Origin: Gemmatimonadota bacterium
GTDB lineage: Bacteria > Gemmatimonadota > Gemmatimonadetes > JACCXV01 > JAHWKZ01
Direction of reading: 5' to 3'
DNA length: 10,097 nucleotides
Assembly (NCBI GenBank): GCA_019347645.1
Contig: JAHWKZ010000046.1
Span: 1-10,097 of the forward strand
The position numbers were made by a program, and so were the translations under genes. A model generated the notes under the pieces. That model did not search any database. It had not been told where the DNA came from and worked only from the letters and a program-made list of their open reading frames with translations. Below, piece after piece: positions 1 through 7,046 of this stretch; within the stretch, counting starts at the first letter, position 1, and each line of letters begins with the position of its first letter.

Positions 1-164
1 GGCCCGCGGTGGGTTTGGGGTTGGTGGGGCGCGGCTAAGGCTGGGGGGCGAGGGCGAGCTGCGCGCTGACTCGGTCGGTGGAGTCGCGGGTTCTTGGGGG
101 CGGGGATCCCGCCGGCACGCGTGTGACGCTGCCCGGCGTGGATAATCGACGCGCCTCCGCGGTG

Positions 165-196
165 GGTCGTCGCAGCCCCCCTGTGCTGCGACGACC
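165..196. repeat. Perfect 12-bp inverted repeat, 8-base loop
   Basis: The arms GGTCGTCGCAGC (165-176) and GCTGCGACGACC (185-196) are exact reverse complements separated by eight bases, so either transcript could fold into a very stable hairpin. It lies about 90 bases beyond the stop codon of the minus-strand peptidase gene. Neither strand has a T-run after the stem, so it is not a textbook intrinsic terminator. It could be a U-less terminator, a 3' mRNA-stabilising hairpin, a repetitive palindromic element or a protein site. The pairing is certain; the function is unknown. Confidence 0.75.
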
Positions 197-205
197 AGGG
201 CGCCT

Positions 206-257
206 CGTCGGCTCGCCGTGATCCACTACGGCTTTGGCTATTTAAGGCGAGCCGACG
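206..257. repeat. Perfect 12-bp inverted repeat, 28-base loop
   Basis: The arms CGTCGGCTCGCC (206-217) and GGCGAGCCGACG (246-257) are exact reverse complements. The 28-base loop is clearly richer in A and T than its surroundings and includes CTATTTAA near the right arm. The hairpin begins 31 bases past the stop codon of the peptidase gene on the minus strand and sits only nine bases from the neighbouring inverted repeat at 165-196. The position suits a transcript end for the leftward operon, but no U-tract follows the stem. The structure is seen; the role is inferred. Confidence 0.7.
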
Positions 258-287
258 GCCTCCCCGGCCCCGGCGGGGCATGCCTCG

Positions 288-1781
288 CTACGGTCGCAGC
301 GTCACTTCCGTCACTTTCCCCGCTTCCACCCGGACCTTCCGGTACACCCGCTCGCCGTCGATCTCCACGCCCAGCACGTGATCGCCGGGCGTCACGTCTC
401 CGATCGCGAAGTTCTCGCCGAAGACGGCGTCGGCACGAGCCCGGTCGCGGTACGACTCGGCGAAGGAGAACGGCGTCTCCCGGGGGAGCGGCTTTACGAC
501 GCCGTAGACCCGGGCGCCCGGGACGAGGCGACCGGCGGCGTCCTCCACGCGGCCGGCGATCGCGCCGGTGCGGGGGATCGGTTCGAGCCACAGCTCCGGG
601 TTCACGGTGTACGGCGGGTAGCGCCGCTCGGGATCCACGACCGCCGAGGGATCGTCGTCGGGCGTTACGTGGATCTCGAGGTGAAGGTGGTCGTTGGTCG
701 CCCGACCGGTGCTGCCGACGTGGGCGATCAGCCGGCCCGCTTCCATCCGCTTCCCCTCCGCCACCGCGAGATCCGCGTTGTGGTAGTAGGTGGACCACAC
801 GCGACGGCCGTCGAGCGTCCGGTCATGGAGGATGGCGACGGTGTTCGAGCCCGCCTCCGCCGGCCCGGCGAAGGCGACGACCCCCGCGCCGATCGCCCGC
901 ACGGCCGTCCCCTCCGGGTCGTTGAACTCCACGCCCTGGTGTTGCTGGAAATTTCCGCCCATGGTCGAGCAGTAGAGATACGTCTGGTCGAGGTACGGGT
1001 TGTCGTCCGGCGAGATCGGCCGGCGGAACCAGAAGTGGGCGCGACCCCCCACCGCCGCGATCTCGCCGCCCGGGTCCGGATAGTCGCGAAAGGCGCCCTG
1101 CCACTCCAGGATCCGGCGGACCAGCGGGTGACCGGGGTCCGCGATCCGTCCCGGCGGATCGGCGGCGAAGGCGGCGTCCCGACCGGCCGCCATGGCTCGA
1201 GCGTGTCGCCACCCGCGGCCGCCGTCGGAACTCTCGGAGACACCGCGGAGGTGGCTCAGGCGGACGATCGGGGGGCCGTCCTCCAGAGGTTCGATGTCGA
1301 GGCCGAGCAGGTACTTGCTCGGCAGGTGATTCTTCTCCGTCACCTCGCGCCAGGTGGCGCCGTCATCGGCGGTGATCCGGAGACCGTCGGCGGTCGCCAC
1401 GTATACAGTGTCCCCCACGGCGCGGATCCCGTCGGGGGCGACGTACAGCCAACGCGGACCCAGCTCCTCGAACGTCCAGTTGCGCCACGTCCGGCCCCCG
1501 TCCCGTGAGACTCCCCACCCGTTCCCCACGGTCCCGTACCACACCTCCCCGGGCCCGAACGCGAGGGCGTTCACGAAGTCCCACGAGATCCTGCCCTGCG
1601 CGTCGCGGGTGAGCCGCTCCCAGACGTCACCCCGCCCGTCGCGGCTGACGTAGATCCCCTCGCCGTACGTCCCCACCCAGACCGAACCGTCCGGCGCGGC
1701 CGCCACGGTCAGCACGTGCGTCCCCCATCCCGATGGATCCGGAAGCGGCGATCCGCGCTCTGCCTCGGTCACCGGGTGCAC
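288..1781 (-). CDS. Asp-box repeat protein with M23 (LytM-type) peptidase domain and C-terminal beta-sandwich
   Basis: 497 residues. Residues 20-195 hold four Asp-box (BNR-like) repeats, e.g. SRDGRGDVW at 46, SRDGGRTW at 92, TADDGATW at 137 and SSDGGRGW at 184, which suggests part of a beta-propeller. Residues about 275-385 are an M23 metallopeptidase domain: HQGVEF at 281-286, YYHN around His334, and GRATNDHLHLE at 359-369 with His365 and His367. M23 enzymes use zinc to cut peptide cross-links of peptidoglycan. The expected HxxxD zinc ligand pair is HxxxE here (Glu285). Residues about 405-497 look like a carboxypeptidase-regulatory-type beta-sandwich. The start is GTG, 9 bases after the patatin stop and in the same frame; a second GTG at 1772 has better spacing from the GAGGGG stretch. 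No signal peptide is visible, which is odd for this architecture. Probably last gene of a three-gene operon. The domain call is strong; activity and location are uncertain. Confidence 0.88.
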   Translation of the reverse strand: MHPVTEAERGSPLPDPSGWGTHVLTVAAAPDGSVWVGTYGEGIYVSRDGRGDVWERLTRDAQGRISWDFVNALAFGPGEVWYGTVGNGWGVSRDGGRTWRNWTFEELGPRWLYVAPDGIRAVGDTVYVATADGLRITADDGATWREVTEKNHLPSKYLLGLDIEPLEDGPPIVRLSHLRGVSESSDGGRGWRHARAMAAGRDAAFAADPPGRIADPGHPLVRRILEWQGAFRDYPDPGGEIAAVGGRAHFWFRRPISPDDNPYLDQTYLYCSTMGGNFQQHQGVEFNDPEGTAVRAIGAGVVAFAGPAEAGSNTVAILHDRTLDGRRVWSTYYHNADLAVAEGKRMEAGRLIAHVGSTGRATNDHLHLEIHVTPDDDPSAVVDPERRYPPYTVNPELWLEPIPRTGAIAGRVEDAAGRLVPGARVYGVVKPLPRETPFSFAESYRDRARADAVFGENFAIGDVTPGDHVLGVEIDGERVYRKVRVEAGKVTEVTLRP

Positions 1782-1790
1782 CCCCTCGCG

Positions 1791-3323
1791 TCAGAAATCC
1801 TCCAGATAGCGTACCTCCCCCTGGGGCCCGATCAGGGCCATGCGGATCCACCCCGGTGGCTCGTCGAAGTCGAATCCCTCCAGCTCGTAGCGCGTGTACT
1901 CCCGCATCAGCCGGAACGCCCGGCCCGCCTCCTCCGTCTTCCAGAACTCGATCGTGTCGATCAGGAGTGGTTCGTCGGGACAGACGGCGAAGATCTGGAC
2001 CGGCCGGTGGACGCGCGCCAGAGCGCGCTCCGTGATCGTTCGCTCGGCCGCCTCGCGCATCGCCTCCGCCGACCCCGATGGGGAGGTCGAGGTCTCCGCC
2101 GACGCCGTCGATCCGCCGGCGGCCTCCCGAAGCGCCGCCAGCTCGTTGTAGAGATAGACGTCCTTCAGGGCCTTGCGCTCGAGGGCCCCCTGTCGAATCG
2201 CCATCACCCGCTCGAGGCGCTGGAGGATCCGGTAGACGTCGGCGCGAGCGGTGAACGACGCGTTCAGCGGTAGCACGAACAGGAGGTCGCACTTCTCGAT
2301 CCCGGTGCCGAAGTAGATCGGGAGATTGTCGATCACCCCGCCGTCCTCGAACAGCTCGTCACCGATCCGCACGTGTTCGAAGAGCGGGGGGAGGTCCATG
2401 GACGCGAAGACGGCCTCCCGCAGGTCGGCCAGCGAACGCGTCCTCGTCCAGCGGTCGGGGGGCACCAGGGGGCGTCGCCGACCCGTGGCGTTCTCCACGT
2501 CCTCCAGGCTCTCGCGATTGGTCGAGAACTCCAGATGGGCCCGCTCGACGTTGGTTCGGGTGAAGTAGAATCGGGCGCTTCCTGGAGCGTCGGGCTCGGC
2601 CATCGCGCGCAGCAGCCGCCGACGGGCCTCCGGATCGTCCTCGAAGAGAGTCCGGAACGCGCGCCGCCAGGGATCCGCCGACAGGACGAAGTTCCGCCGC
2701 GCCGGCACCCAGTAGGTCGGCGCCACCACCTCGGAGAGGCGGATCCGGCTCCACCACGCGCGGCAGATGCTGTCCTCGCCGCCGATCCGGCCGGCGAGCC
2801 AGAAGCAGGCGTTCCACGCTCCGATCGAGGTCCCGGCGATCGCCTTCACGCGCCCGATCGCCTCGCGTTCGACGAGGAAGTCGTGGATCGCCGACAGAGC
2901 GCCGGCCTGATACGCTCCTTTCGCGCCCCCGCCCGCGAGGACGATCCCGATGCGCTCGTACCGCCCCAGCGGGCGGTCGGGTAGAGACCCCGGCGGTCTC
3001 GACGCCGGGCCGGGGGGACGGTGCCATCGGACGGATCGCGGCGGCAGGATCCGGTAGAAGGCGGTGGCGCCCCACAGCGCGGCGAGGAGCCCGGCGGCCG
3101 CCAGGGCCAGCGTGGCCGAGGCCTCCAGGAGCACCGGCAGGTGGAGCGCCTCCCACACGGCGGCCGCTCGGGGCGGTCGCCACGTCGAGACCGCCGGGGC
3201 GACGCGCTCGAGCGTCCACGGGAACGCCACGATCAGCCAGGCGACGGCGATCGTCAGGAAGGCGAGGCTGAAGCGCCGGCTCAGCCGGACGAACAGCCAT
3301 TGGTAGGTCAGGCTCGAGGTCAT
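1791..3323 (-). CDS. Membrane-anchored patatin-like phospholipase
   Basis: 510 residues. Two hydrophobic segments at about 17-37 and 63-88, with basic residues before the first and after the second, predict a hairpin anchor that leaves the rest in the cytoplasm. The patatin domain follows at about 125-355. It has a glycine-rich oxyanion loop GGGAKG (131-136), a nucleophile elbow GTSIG (164-168, Ser166), and the catalytic aspartate Asp327 in EDGG followed by NLP. These are the Ser-Asp dyad parts of patatin-family lipid acyl hydrolases, which cleave fatty acids from phospholipids and other lipids. The C-terminal part (about 395-510) includes a Ser/Thr/Ala-rich patch (402-422) and no domain I recognise. 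The start is ATG with GGAGG 11 bases upstream. It lies 33 bases after the phosphatase gene and 9 bases before the peptidase gene, so co-transcription is likely. All catalytic residues are present; the natural substrate is unknown. Confidence 0.92.
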   Translation of the reverse strand: MTSSLTYQWLFVRLSRRFSLAFLTIAVAWLIVAFPWTLERVAPAVSTWRPPRAAAVWEALHLPVLLEASATLALAAAGLLAALWGATAFYRILPPRSVRWHRPPGPASRPPGSLPDRPLGRYERIGIVLAGGGAKGAYQAGALSAIHDFLVEREAIGRVKAIAGTSIGAWNACFWLAGRIGGEDSICRAWWSRIRLSEVVAPTYWVPARRNFVLSADPWRRAFRTLFEDDPEARRRLLRAMAEPDAPGSARFYFTRTNVERAHLEFSTNRESLEDVENATGRRRPLVPPDRWTRTRSLADLREAVFASMDLPPLFEHVRIGDELFEDGGVIDNLPIYFGTGIEKCDLLFVLPLNASFTARADVYRILQRLERVMAIRQGALERKALKDVYLYNELAALREAAGGSTASAETSTSPSGSAEAMREAAERTITERALARVHRPVQIFAVCPDEPLLIDTIEFWKTEEAGRAFRLMREYTRYELEGFDFDEPPGWIRMALIGPQGEVRYLEDF

Positions 3324-3356
3324 CGGCCGGCGACCCTCCGGCCCATCGCGGCCCCC

Positions 3357-4460
3357 CTAATCCGAAGCCCGTTCCGCGGTGGCGGCGCCTCTCACGGACG
3401 CGAGGAGCGCCCGCCCCACCTCGGCGCCGGTCAGGATCCCCGCGAAGCGTTCCGCTCCGGGCCCCACGGCGAAGATCGGAACGAGCTCCGCGGTGTGTCC
3501 CGTGGTCGCCCAGCGGGCGCGATAGCCGTCCCCCGCGGACTCCAGCGAGAGGCCGCCGGTCTCGTGGTCGCCGACGACGACCACGAGCGTCTCCGGATGC
3601 TCCTCCCGGTATTCCAGAGCGGCGCGGACGGCGAGGTCCGTCGCGACGATCTCCGCGACGATCGTCGCGAGCGGGGCGTTGTCGTGTCCGCGGTGATCGG
3701 TGTGCTCGTTCTCGACCAGGAGGAAGAATCCCTTGGGATAGGCGTCGAGGACGGCCAGGGCGGTCCGGACCATGTCCGTCAGCGACGGCTCGCGAGTCGA
3801 GGGATCGGCGATCGAGTCGATATCGAAGAACCCGACGAGTCGTTCGGGCGGATCCCGGCGGGCGGCGGCCAGCTCGTCCGAGGAGCGGACGATCGTGTGG
3901 GTTCGCGCCAGCTCTCCGATCAGGTCCCGGCCATCGGGCCGAACGGCCGGGTCGAACAGCGCCGCGCCGTCGCCGAGGAGGACGTCGACCCCCGAGGAAG
4001 CCAACTGCCGGGCGATCTCCAGGAGGGAGTCGCGCCTCGAGACGTGGGTGGCGAAGGCGGCCGGCGTGGCGTCGACTACATAGGTGGTCGTGGCGAGGCC
4101 CGTCCCGAGGCCCGCCGTCCCGGCGGCCTCGAGCACGGTGATGCGCGGCTGCGAGTCGGATCCCACCCCGACCGCGCTCGGGAACGATGTCTCGCCGATG
4201 GCGAAGGCGGTGGCCGAAGAGGCGCTCTCGGGCTCGAGCCCGGAGAGGTTACGGGTGTCGACCAGACCGACGACGGGGAACTCGGCGATCACCAGGTCGT
4301 GGCCCTCGAGCACGGCCGCGCTCCAGTACGCGATCCCCGCGCCGTCGGCCACGAACAGGACCAACCGACGAGAGGGCGCCACTTCGGTGCCATCCTGCGC
4401 GGCGACTCCGGGCGCCAGCACGGCGAGGGCGATCAGCGCGGCGAGGAGACGGACCAGCAC
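3357..4460 (-). CDS. Secreted PhoA-family alkaline phosphatase, short form
   Basis: 367 residues from the GTG at 4460. That start gives a clean signal peptide (basic Arg4, hydrophobic 5-19, cleavage expected after GVAA at 18-21), so the enzyme should act outside the cytoplasm. Aligned by motif to E. coli alkaline phosphatase, the metal and catalytic residues are present: Asp39 (VADG), Ser79 nucleophile (ESASSAT), Asp130/Thr132 (DATPAAF), Glu250, Asp255 and His259 (ENEHTDHRGH), Asp298/His299 (GDHETGG) and His322 (GHT). The residue before the nucleophile is Glu78 where E. coli has Asp101. It releases phosphate from phosphomonoesters in this family. It is about 100 residues shorter than E. coli PhoA. 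No ribosome-binding site precedes the GTG. The frame stays open upstream to 4682, but that part overlaps the divergent permease gene and encodes nothing signal-like. Probably first gene of the leftward operon. Family call firm; start moderately firm. Confidence 0.92.
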   Translation of the reverse strand: MLVRLLAALIALAVLAPGVAAQDGTEVAPSRRLVLFVADGAGIAYWSAAVLEGHDLVIAEFPVVGLVDTRNLSGLEPESASSATAFAIGETSFPSAVGVGSDSQPRITVLEAAGTAGLGTGLATTTYVVDATPAAFATHVSRRDSLLEIARQLASSGVDVLLGDGAALFDPAVRPDGRDLIGELARTHTIVRSSDELAAARRDPPERLVGFFDIDSIADPSTREPSLTDMVRTALAVLDAYPKGFFLLVENEHTDHRGHDNAPLATIVAEIVATDLAVRAALEYREEHPETLVVVVGDHETGGLSLESAGDGYRARWATTGHTAELVPIFAVGPGAERFAGILTGAEVGRALLASVRGAATAERASD

Positions 4461-4467
4461 GGCGGCG

Positions 4468-4473
4468 AATCTA
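4468..4473 (-). promoter_or_regulatory. Possible -10 box (TAGATT) of the phosphatase operon
   Basis: TAGATT on the minus strand fits the TANNNT form of a sigma70-type -10 element and ends 7 bases before the phosphatase GTG. Transcription would then begin at or next to the start codon, giving a leaderless mRNA. This agrees with the absence of a ribosome-binding site (the strand reads CCTCCT there). No -35 hexamer is recognisable at the expected distance, so this is tentative. Confidence 0.3.
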
Positions 4474-4562
4474 GGAGGACCGCCGGCCGGGCGCCCGCTC
4501 CCCGTGGAACGCGGGTGGCCGCATCCGGTAGCAGGGGAGAGGCGGGTCCCGAGACGCGCCGC

Positions 4563-4568
4563 TACTTT
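4563..4568 (+). promoter_or_regulatory. Possible -10 box (TACTTT) of the AI-2E permease gene
   Basis: TACTTT is one of the few A/T-rich hexamers in the 124-bp divergent spacer and fits TANNNT. It lies 16 bases before the ATG, leaving room for a short leader carrying the AGGAGG ribosome-binding site at 4575-4580. I see no -35 match 16-18 bases upstream. The spacer also holds overlapping palindromes CCGGCCGG (4483-4490) and CGGGCGCCCG (4488-4497), common by chance at this base composition. Weak call. Confidence 0.25.
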
Positions 4569-4584
4569 CGCGGCAGGAGGGGAG

Positions 4585-5718
4585 ATGAGCGAGAACCCAC
4601 GAGTGCCGTCCCACGACGAGGAGGAGGCTCCCCGGCCCGACCTCCGCAAGCTGGGCGAGTTCCTGAGGGGCCCCATCGACATCCGCTCGCTCGTCCTGAC
4701 CGGGATCTTCGTCCTGCTGCTCTTCTACACCCTCTACTTCGCCCGCACCTTCTTCCTGCCGATCGTCCTCGCGGGGCTTCTCAACTTCCTGCTCTCTCCG
4801 GCGGTCCGCGGCCTCAAGCGACTGAGGATTCCGGAGACGGTCGGGGCGGGGATCGTCCTGCTGGTCCTGCTCGCCACGGTGGGATACGGGATCTACCGCC
4901 TCTCGGGGCCGGCCGCCGAGTGGATCGACAAGGCGCCCCAGGGATTGCAGAGGATCGAGTTGCGGATCCGCGACATCCAGCGTCCGGTCCAGGAGGTCCA
5001 GAGGGCCGCCGAGCAGGTCGAGGAGCAGGTCGGTCGCCTGGCGGGGCGGGATGGCGGGACCCAGCAGGTGCAGATCGAGGGGGACGGCCTCACCGAAGCG
5101 ATCCTCGACCGGACCAGCGAGTTCCTGGGGAGCGCGCTGGTGATGATCGTGCTGCTCTACTTCCTGCTCGCCTCGGGCGACCTGTTCCTGAGGAAGCTCG
5201 TCCGGGTCCTGCCGCGGCTGGAGGACAAGAAGCGGGCGATCGAGATCGCCCGGATGACCGAGCGGCACGTCTCGACGTACCTCGGCACGATCACGCTGAT
5301 CAACGTCGGCCTCGGAGTCGTGGTGGGGTTCGCCATGAAGGCGGTCGGGATGCCGAACCCCGTCCTGTGGGGCGTTCTGGCGGCGGTGTTGAACTACGTC
5401 CCCTACCTCGGGCCGATCGCGACGGCGGGCATCCTCACCCTCGTCTCCCTGCTGACGTTCGAGGACTTCGGCCGGGCGCTGGTCCCGCCGGCCGTCTATC
5501 TGGCGATCAACTTCCTCGAGGGATCGTTCGTGGCCCCCACCCTGCTCGGCCGGAGGCTGACGCTCAACCCCGTGATGGTCTTCATCGGGCTGATCTTCTG
5601 GGGCTGGCTGTGGGGGATCCCCGGCGCGCTCCTGGCGGTCCCGATCCTGGCGACGTTCAAGATCTTCTGCGATCACATCGAGCCCCTCAGCCCGATCGGG
5701 GAGTTCCTGGGCCGCTGA
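4585..5718 (+). CDS. AI-2E family transporter (TqsA/YdiK-type permease)
   Basis: 377 residues. Hydrophobic segments at about 38-56, 58-76, 86-106, 181-199, 235-254, 258-292 and 298-355 fit the polytopic AI-2E family. Family-typical motifs are NYVPYLGP (270-277), PTLLGRRLTLNPV (318-330) and WGWLWGIPGALLAVPIL (339-355). A charged, probably coiled-coil stretch (about 118-152) lies between the third and fourth segments, where the family carries its soluble loop. E. coli TqsA exports autoinducer-2, but other members are linked to different roles such as sodium/proton exchange, so the substrate is open. The start is the ATG preceded by AGGAGG four bases upstream. The frame is open further upstream to 4084, but that part is antisense to the phosphatase gene and is excluded. 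It is divergent from the phosphatase operon across 124 bases and ends 11 bases from the convergent NRAMP-like gene. Length is ordinary for the family. Confidence 0.94.
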   Translation: MSENPRVPSHDEEEAPRPDLRKLGEFLRGPIDIRSLVLTGIFVLLLFYTLYFARTFFLPIVLAGLLNFLLSPAVRGLKRLRIPETVGAGIVLLVLLATVGYGIYRLSGPAAEWIDKAPQGLQRIELRIRDIQRPVQEVQRAAEQVEEQVGRLAGRDGGTQQVQIEGDGLTEAILDRTSEFLGSALVMIVLLYFLLASGDLFLRKLVRVLPRLEDKKRAIEIARMTERHVSTYLGTITLINVGLGVVVGFAMKAVGMPNPVLWGVLAAVLNYVPYLGPIATAGILTLVSLLTFEDFGRALVPPAVYLAINFLEGSFVAPTLLGRRLTLNPVMVFIGLIFWGWLWGIPGALLAVPILATFKIFCDHIEPLSPIGEFLGR

Positions 5719-5729
5719 GGCCGGTGTCC

Positions 5730-7046
5730 TTAGATCTGGAGGGCGAGGAAAAGGGCGCTGGCGGCGGTCATGCAGAGGATGCCGGCGACGGCCCACCACC
5801 GCAGCCAGCGCCCGGGGCGGAGGCCGGGCTCGGCGAGGTCGCGAGTGACGCACCAGTAGTTCAGCGCGAAGGTGATCGGGGAGATCAGGAAGCTGGCGAC
5901 CGCGGCCACCGTGACCAGCAGGACCGGGTCCCTCAGCCATGCGATCTCCGCCAGCGCCAGGACGAGACAGACGGCGAGGAAGGACCAGTACCATCGATCC
6001 TCCATCGGGCTCTCGGGAAGGTCGGGTCGGCTCTCCCGCTCGAGGGAGCGCAGCCGCCGAACGGTGGCGGAGAACGCCCTCGGGAAGCCGTCCATCACGC
6101 CGTACGTCGACGACCACATCCCGAAGAACGCCGCCAGCAGGAAGGGTCGGAGCGCCCAGTCACCGAGGACGTCGGTGTAGAGTCGCGCGATCGTCACCGC
6201 CACCTCGCCCCCCTCGGGGATCGACCCCGTCGGACGCAGCACGGCGGCTCCGAGGACGACGAACATCAGCGCGAGCACGAACGAGAGGCCGTACCCGGCC
6301 GCGAGGTCCGCCCGCGCGATCGAGAAGACCCGGGAGGCGTGGTCGTCGCCTTCCTCCGCCCGCAAGCCGGCACGCTCGGCCCACGCCTCGCGCCGCTCCA
6401 GCGCCCACAGCGAGTGCCATATCGAGACGTCGAGGCCGGTCGGCATCCATCCGAGGATCGCGGCCACCAGGACGACGGAGCCCTCCGGGAGCCGGGGAAC
6501 GATGAAGCCCTCCCACGCCGAGGCCGGTGGAGGGGTGGCCAGGAAGGCGACCGCGGTCATGGCGGCCAGGCCGAGCAGCATCGCCTTGCTCAGCGCCGAG
6601 AGGCCGTCGAACCGGCCCGTCCACAGGAGCGCCACGGTCAGGAGTCCCAGCACAAGCGCCCAGATCGGCATCGGGAGAGCGGGCAGCGCGGCACGGGCCA
6701 CCACCGCCGAGACGCCGAGTACGCCGGCGAGGACGCTGAATCCCTGGATGACGGTGCCGGCCAGGAACGCCCAAAGCGCCCAGCCCCCCGGTCCCGGCAC
6801 GCGGGCGTATCCGTCGAGGAGCGATGTGCCGGTGGCCACCGCGTAGCGGGGCCCGAAGTCGAACGCCGGATACTTGAACAGATGCGTGAACGGAACGAGC
6901 CACAGCAGCGCGTATCCGAACGCCGCGCCGGCGGTGGGGGCGAGCACCAGGTGGCTGGCCCCGATCGCGGTGGCGGCCATCACCAGACCCGGGCCGAGCC
7001 AACGGGCGACGTCGAGGCGACGGCCCCAGCCGGGACGCTCCGTCAC
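5730..7046 (-). CDS. NRAMP-superfamily transporter lacking the DPGN motif
   Basis: 438 residues, largely hydrophobic with about eleven likely membrane segments, in the NRAMP/MntH size range. The first segment begins GPGLVMAATAIGASH (18-32). Its GPG start and length match NRAMP helix 1, but the metal-site motif DPGN is GASH (29-32). The helix-6 region reads GWMPTGLDVSIWHSLW (199-214) and keeps the Met-Pro of canonical MPHxxxxHS, with His211-Ser212 further on. Canonical NRAMP proteins import Mn2+ or Fe2+ with protons using the Asp and Asn of DPGN and the Met of helix 6. With two of these changed, the substrate is unclear (another metal, magnesium, or something else). A charged loop at 215-240 separates helices 6 and 7. 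The start is GTG with GAGG four bases upstream. The gene is convergent with the AI-2E gene and divergent from the small lipoprotein gene. Superfamily call good; substrate unknown. Confidence 0.85.
   Translation of the reverse strand: MTERPGWGRRLDVARWLGPGLVMAATAIGASHLVLAPTAGAAFGYALLWLVPFTHLFKYPAFDFGPRYAVATGTSLLDGYARVPGPGGWALWAFLAGTVIQGFSVLAGVLGVSAVVARAALPALPMPIWALVLGLLTVALLWTGRFDGLSALSKAMLLGLAAMTAVAFLATPPPASAWEGFIVPRLPEGSVVLVAAILGWMPTGLDVSIWHSLWALERREAWAERAGLRAEEGDDHASRVFSIARADLAAGYGLSFVLALMFVVLGAAVLRPTGSIPEGGEVAVTIARLYTDVLGDWALRPFLLAAFFGMWSSTYGVMDGFPRAFSATVRRLRSLERESRPDLPESPMEDRWYWSFLAVCLVLALAEIAWLRDPVLLVTVAAVASFLISPITFALNYWCVTRDLAEPGLRPGRWLRWWAVAGILCMTAASALFLALQI

Larger units (their letters stand above)
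1..287. other. Intergenic stretch without a convincing gene
   Basis: No reading frame here resembles a protein. The longest frame (226-35, minus, 63 codons from a GTG) is Arg/Pro/Thr-rich with no hydrophobic core or recognisable motif, as expected from GC-rich non-coding DNA. No tRNA or rRNA pattern is visible. Besides the two 12-bp inverted repeats there are shorter possible hairpins: GGCGGG/CCCGCC at 99-113 with a 3-base loop, and CCCCG/CGGGG at 262-278. A structured non-coding RNA or a transcript terminus is possible but cannot be shown from one sequence. Confidence 0.5.

Noticed and set aside
165..257. Calling the two hairpins ordinary intrinsic terminators
   Set aside because: Neither stem is followed by a T-run on either strand, so the standard definition is not met. 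They are recorded as inverted repeats.
1791..1793. The patatin TGA as a selenocysteine codon
   Set aside because: There is no Cys-equivalent active-site context at this point and no evident selenocysteine-insertion hairpin just downstream. A plain stop with a coupled start is simpler.
4084..4584. N-terminal extension of the AI-2E permease
   Set aside because: The extra frame lies antisense to the phosphatase gene and has no membrane pattern. The ATG at 4585 has AGGAGG at proper spacing.
4461..4682. N-terminal extension of the phosphatase to an ATG at 4682
   Set aside because: It would overlap the divergent permease gene by about 100 bases and bury the signal peptide inside the protein. The GTG at 4460 is better.
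4471..6117. A 548-codon minus-strand frame across the AI-2E gene
   Set aside because: It is charged low-complexity sequence antisense to a clear membrane protein, with no motif.
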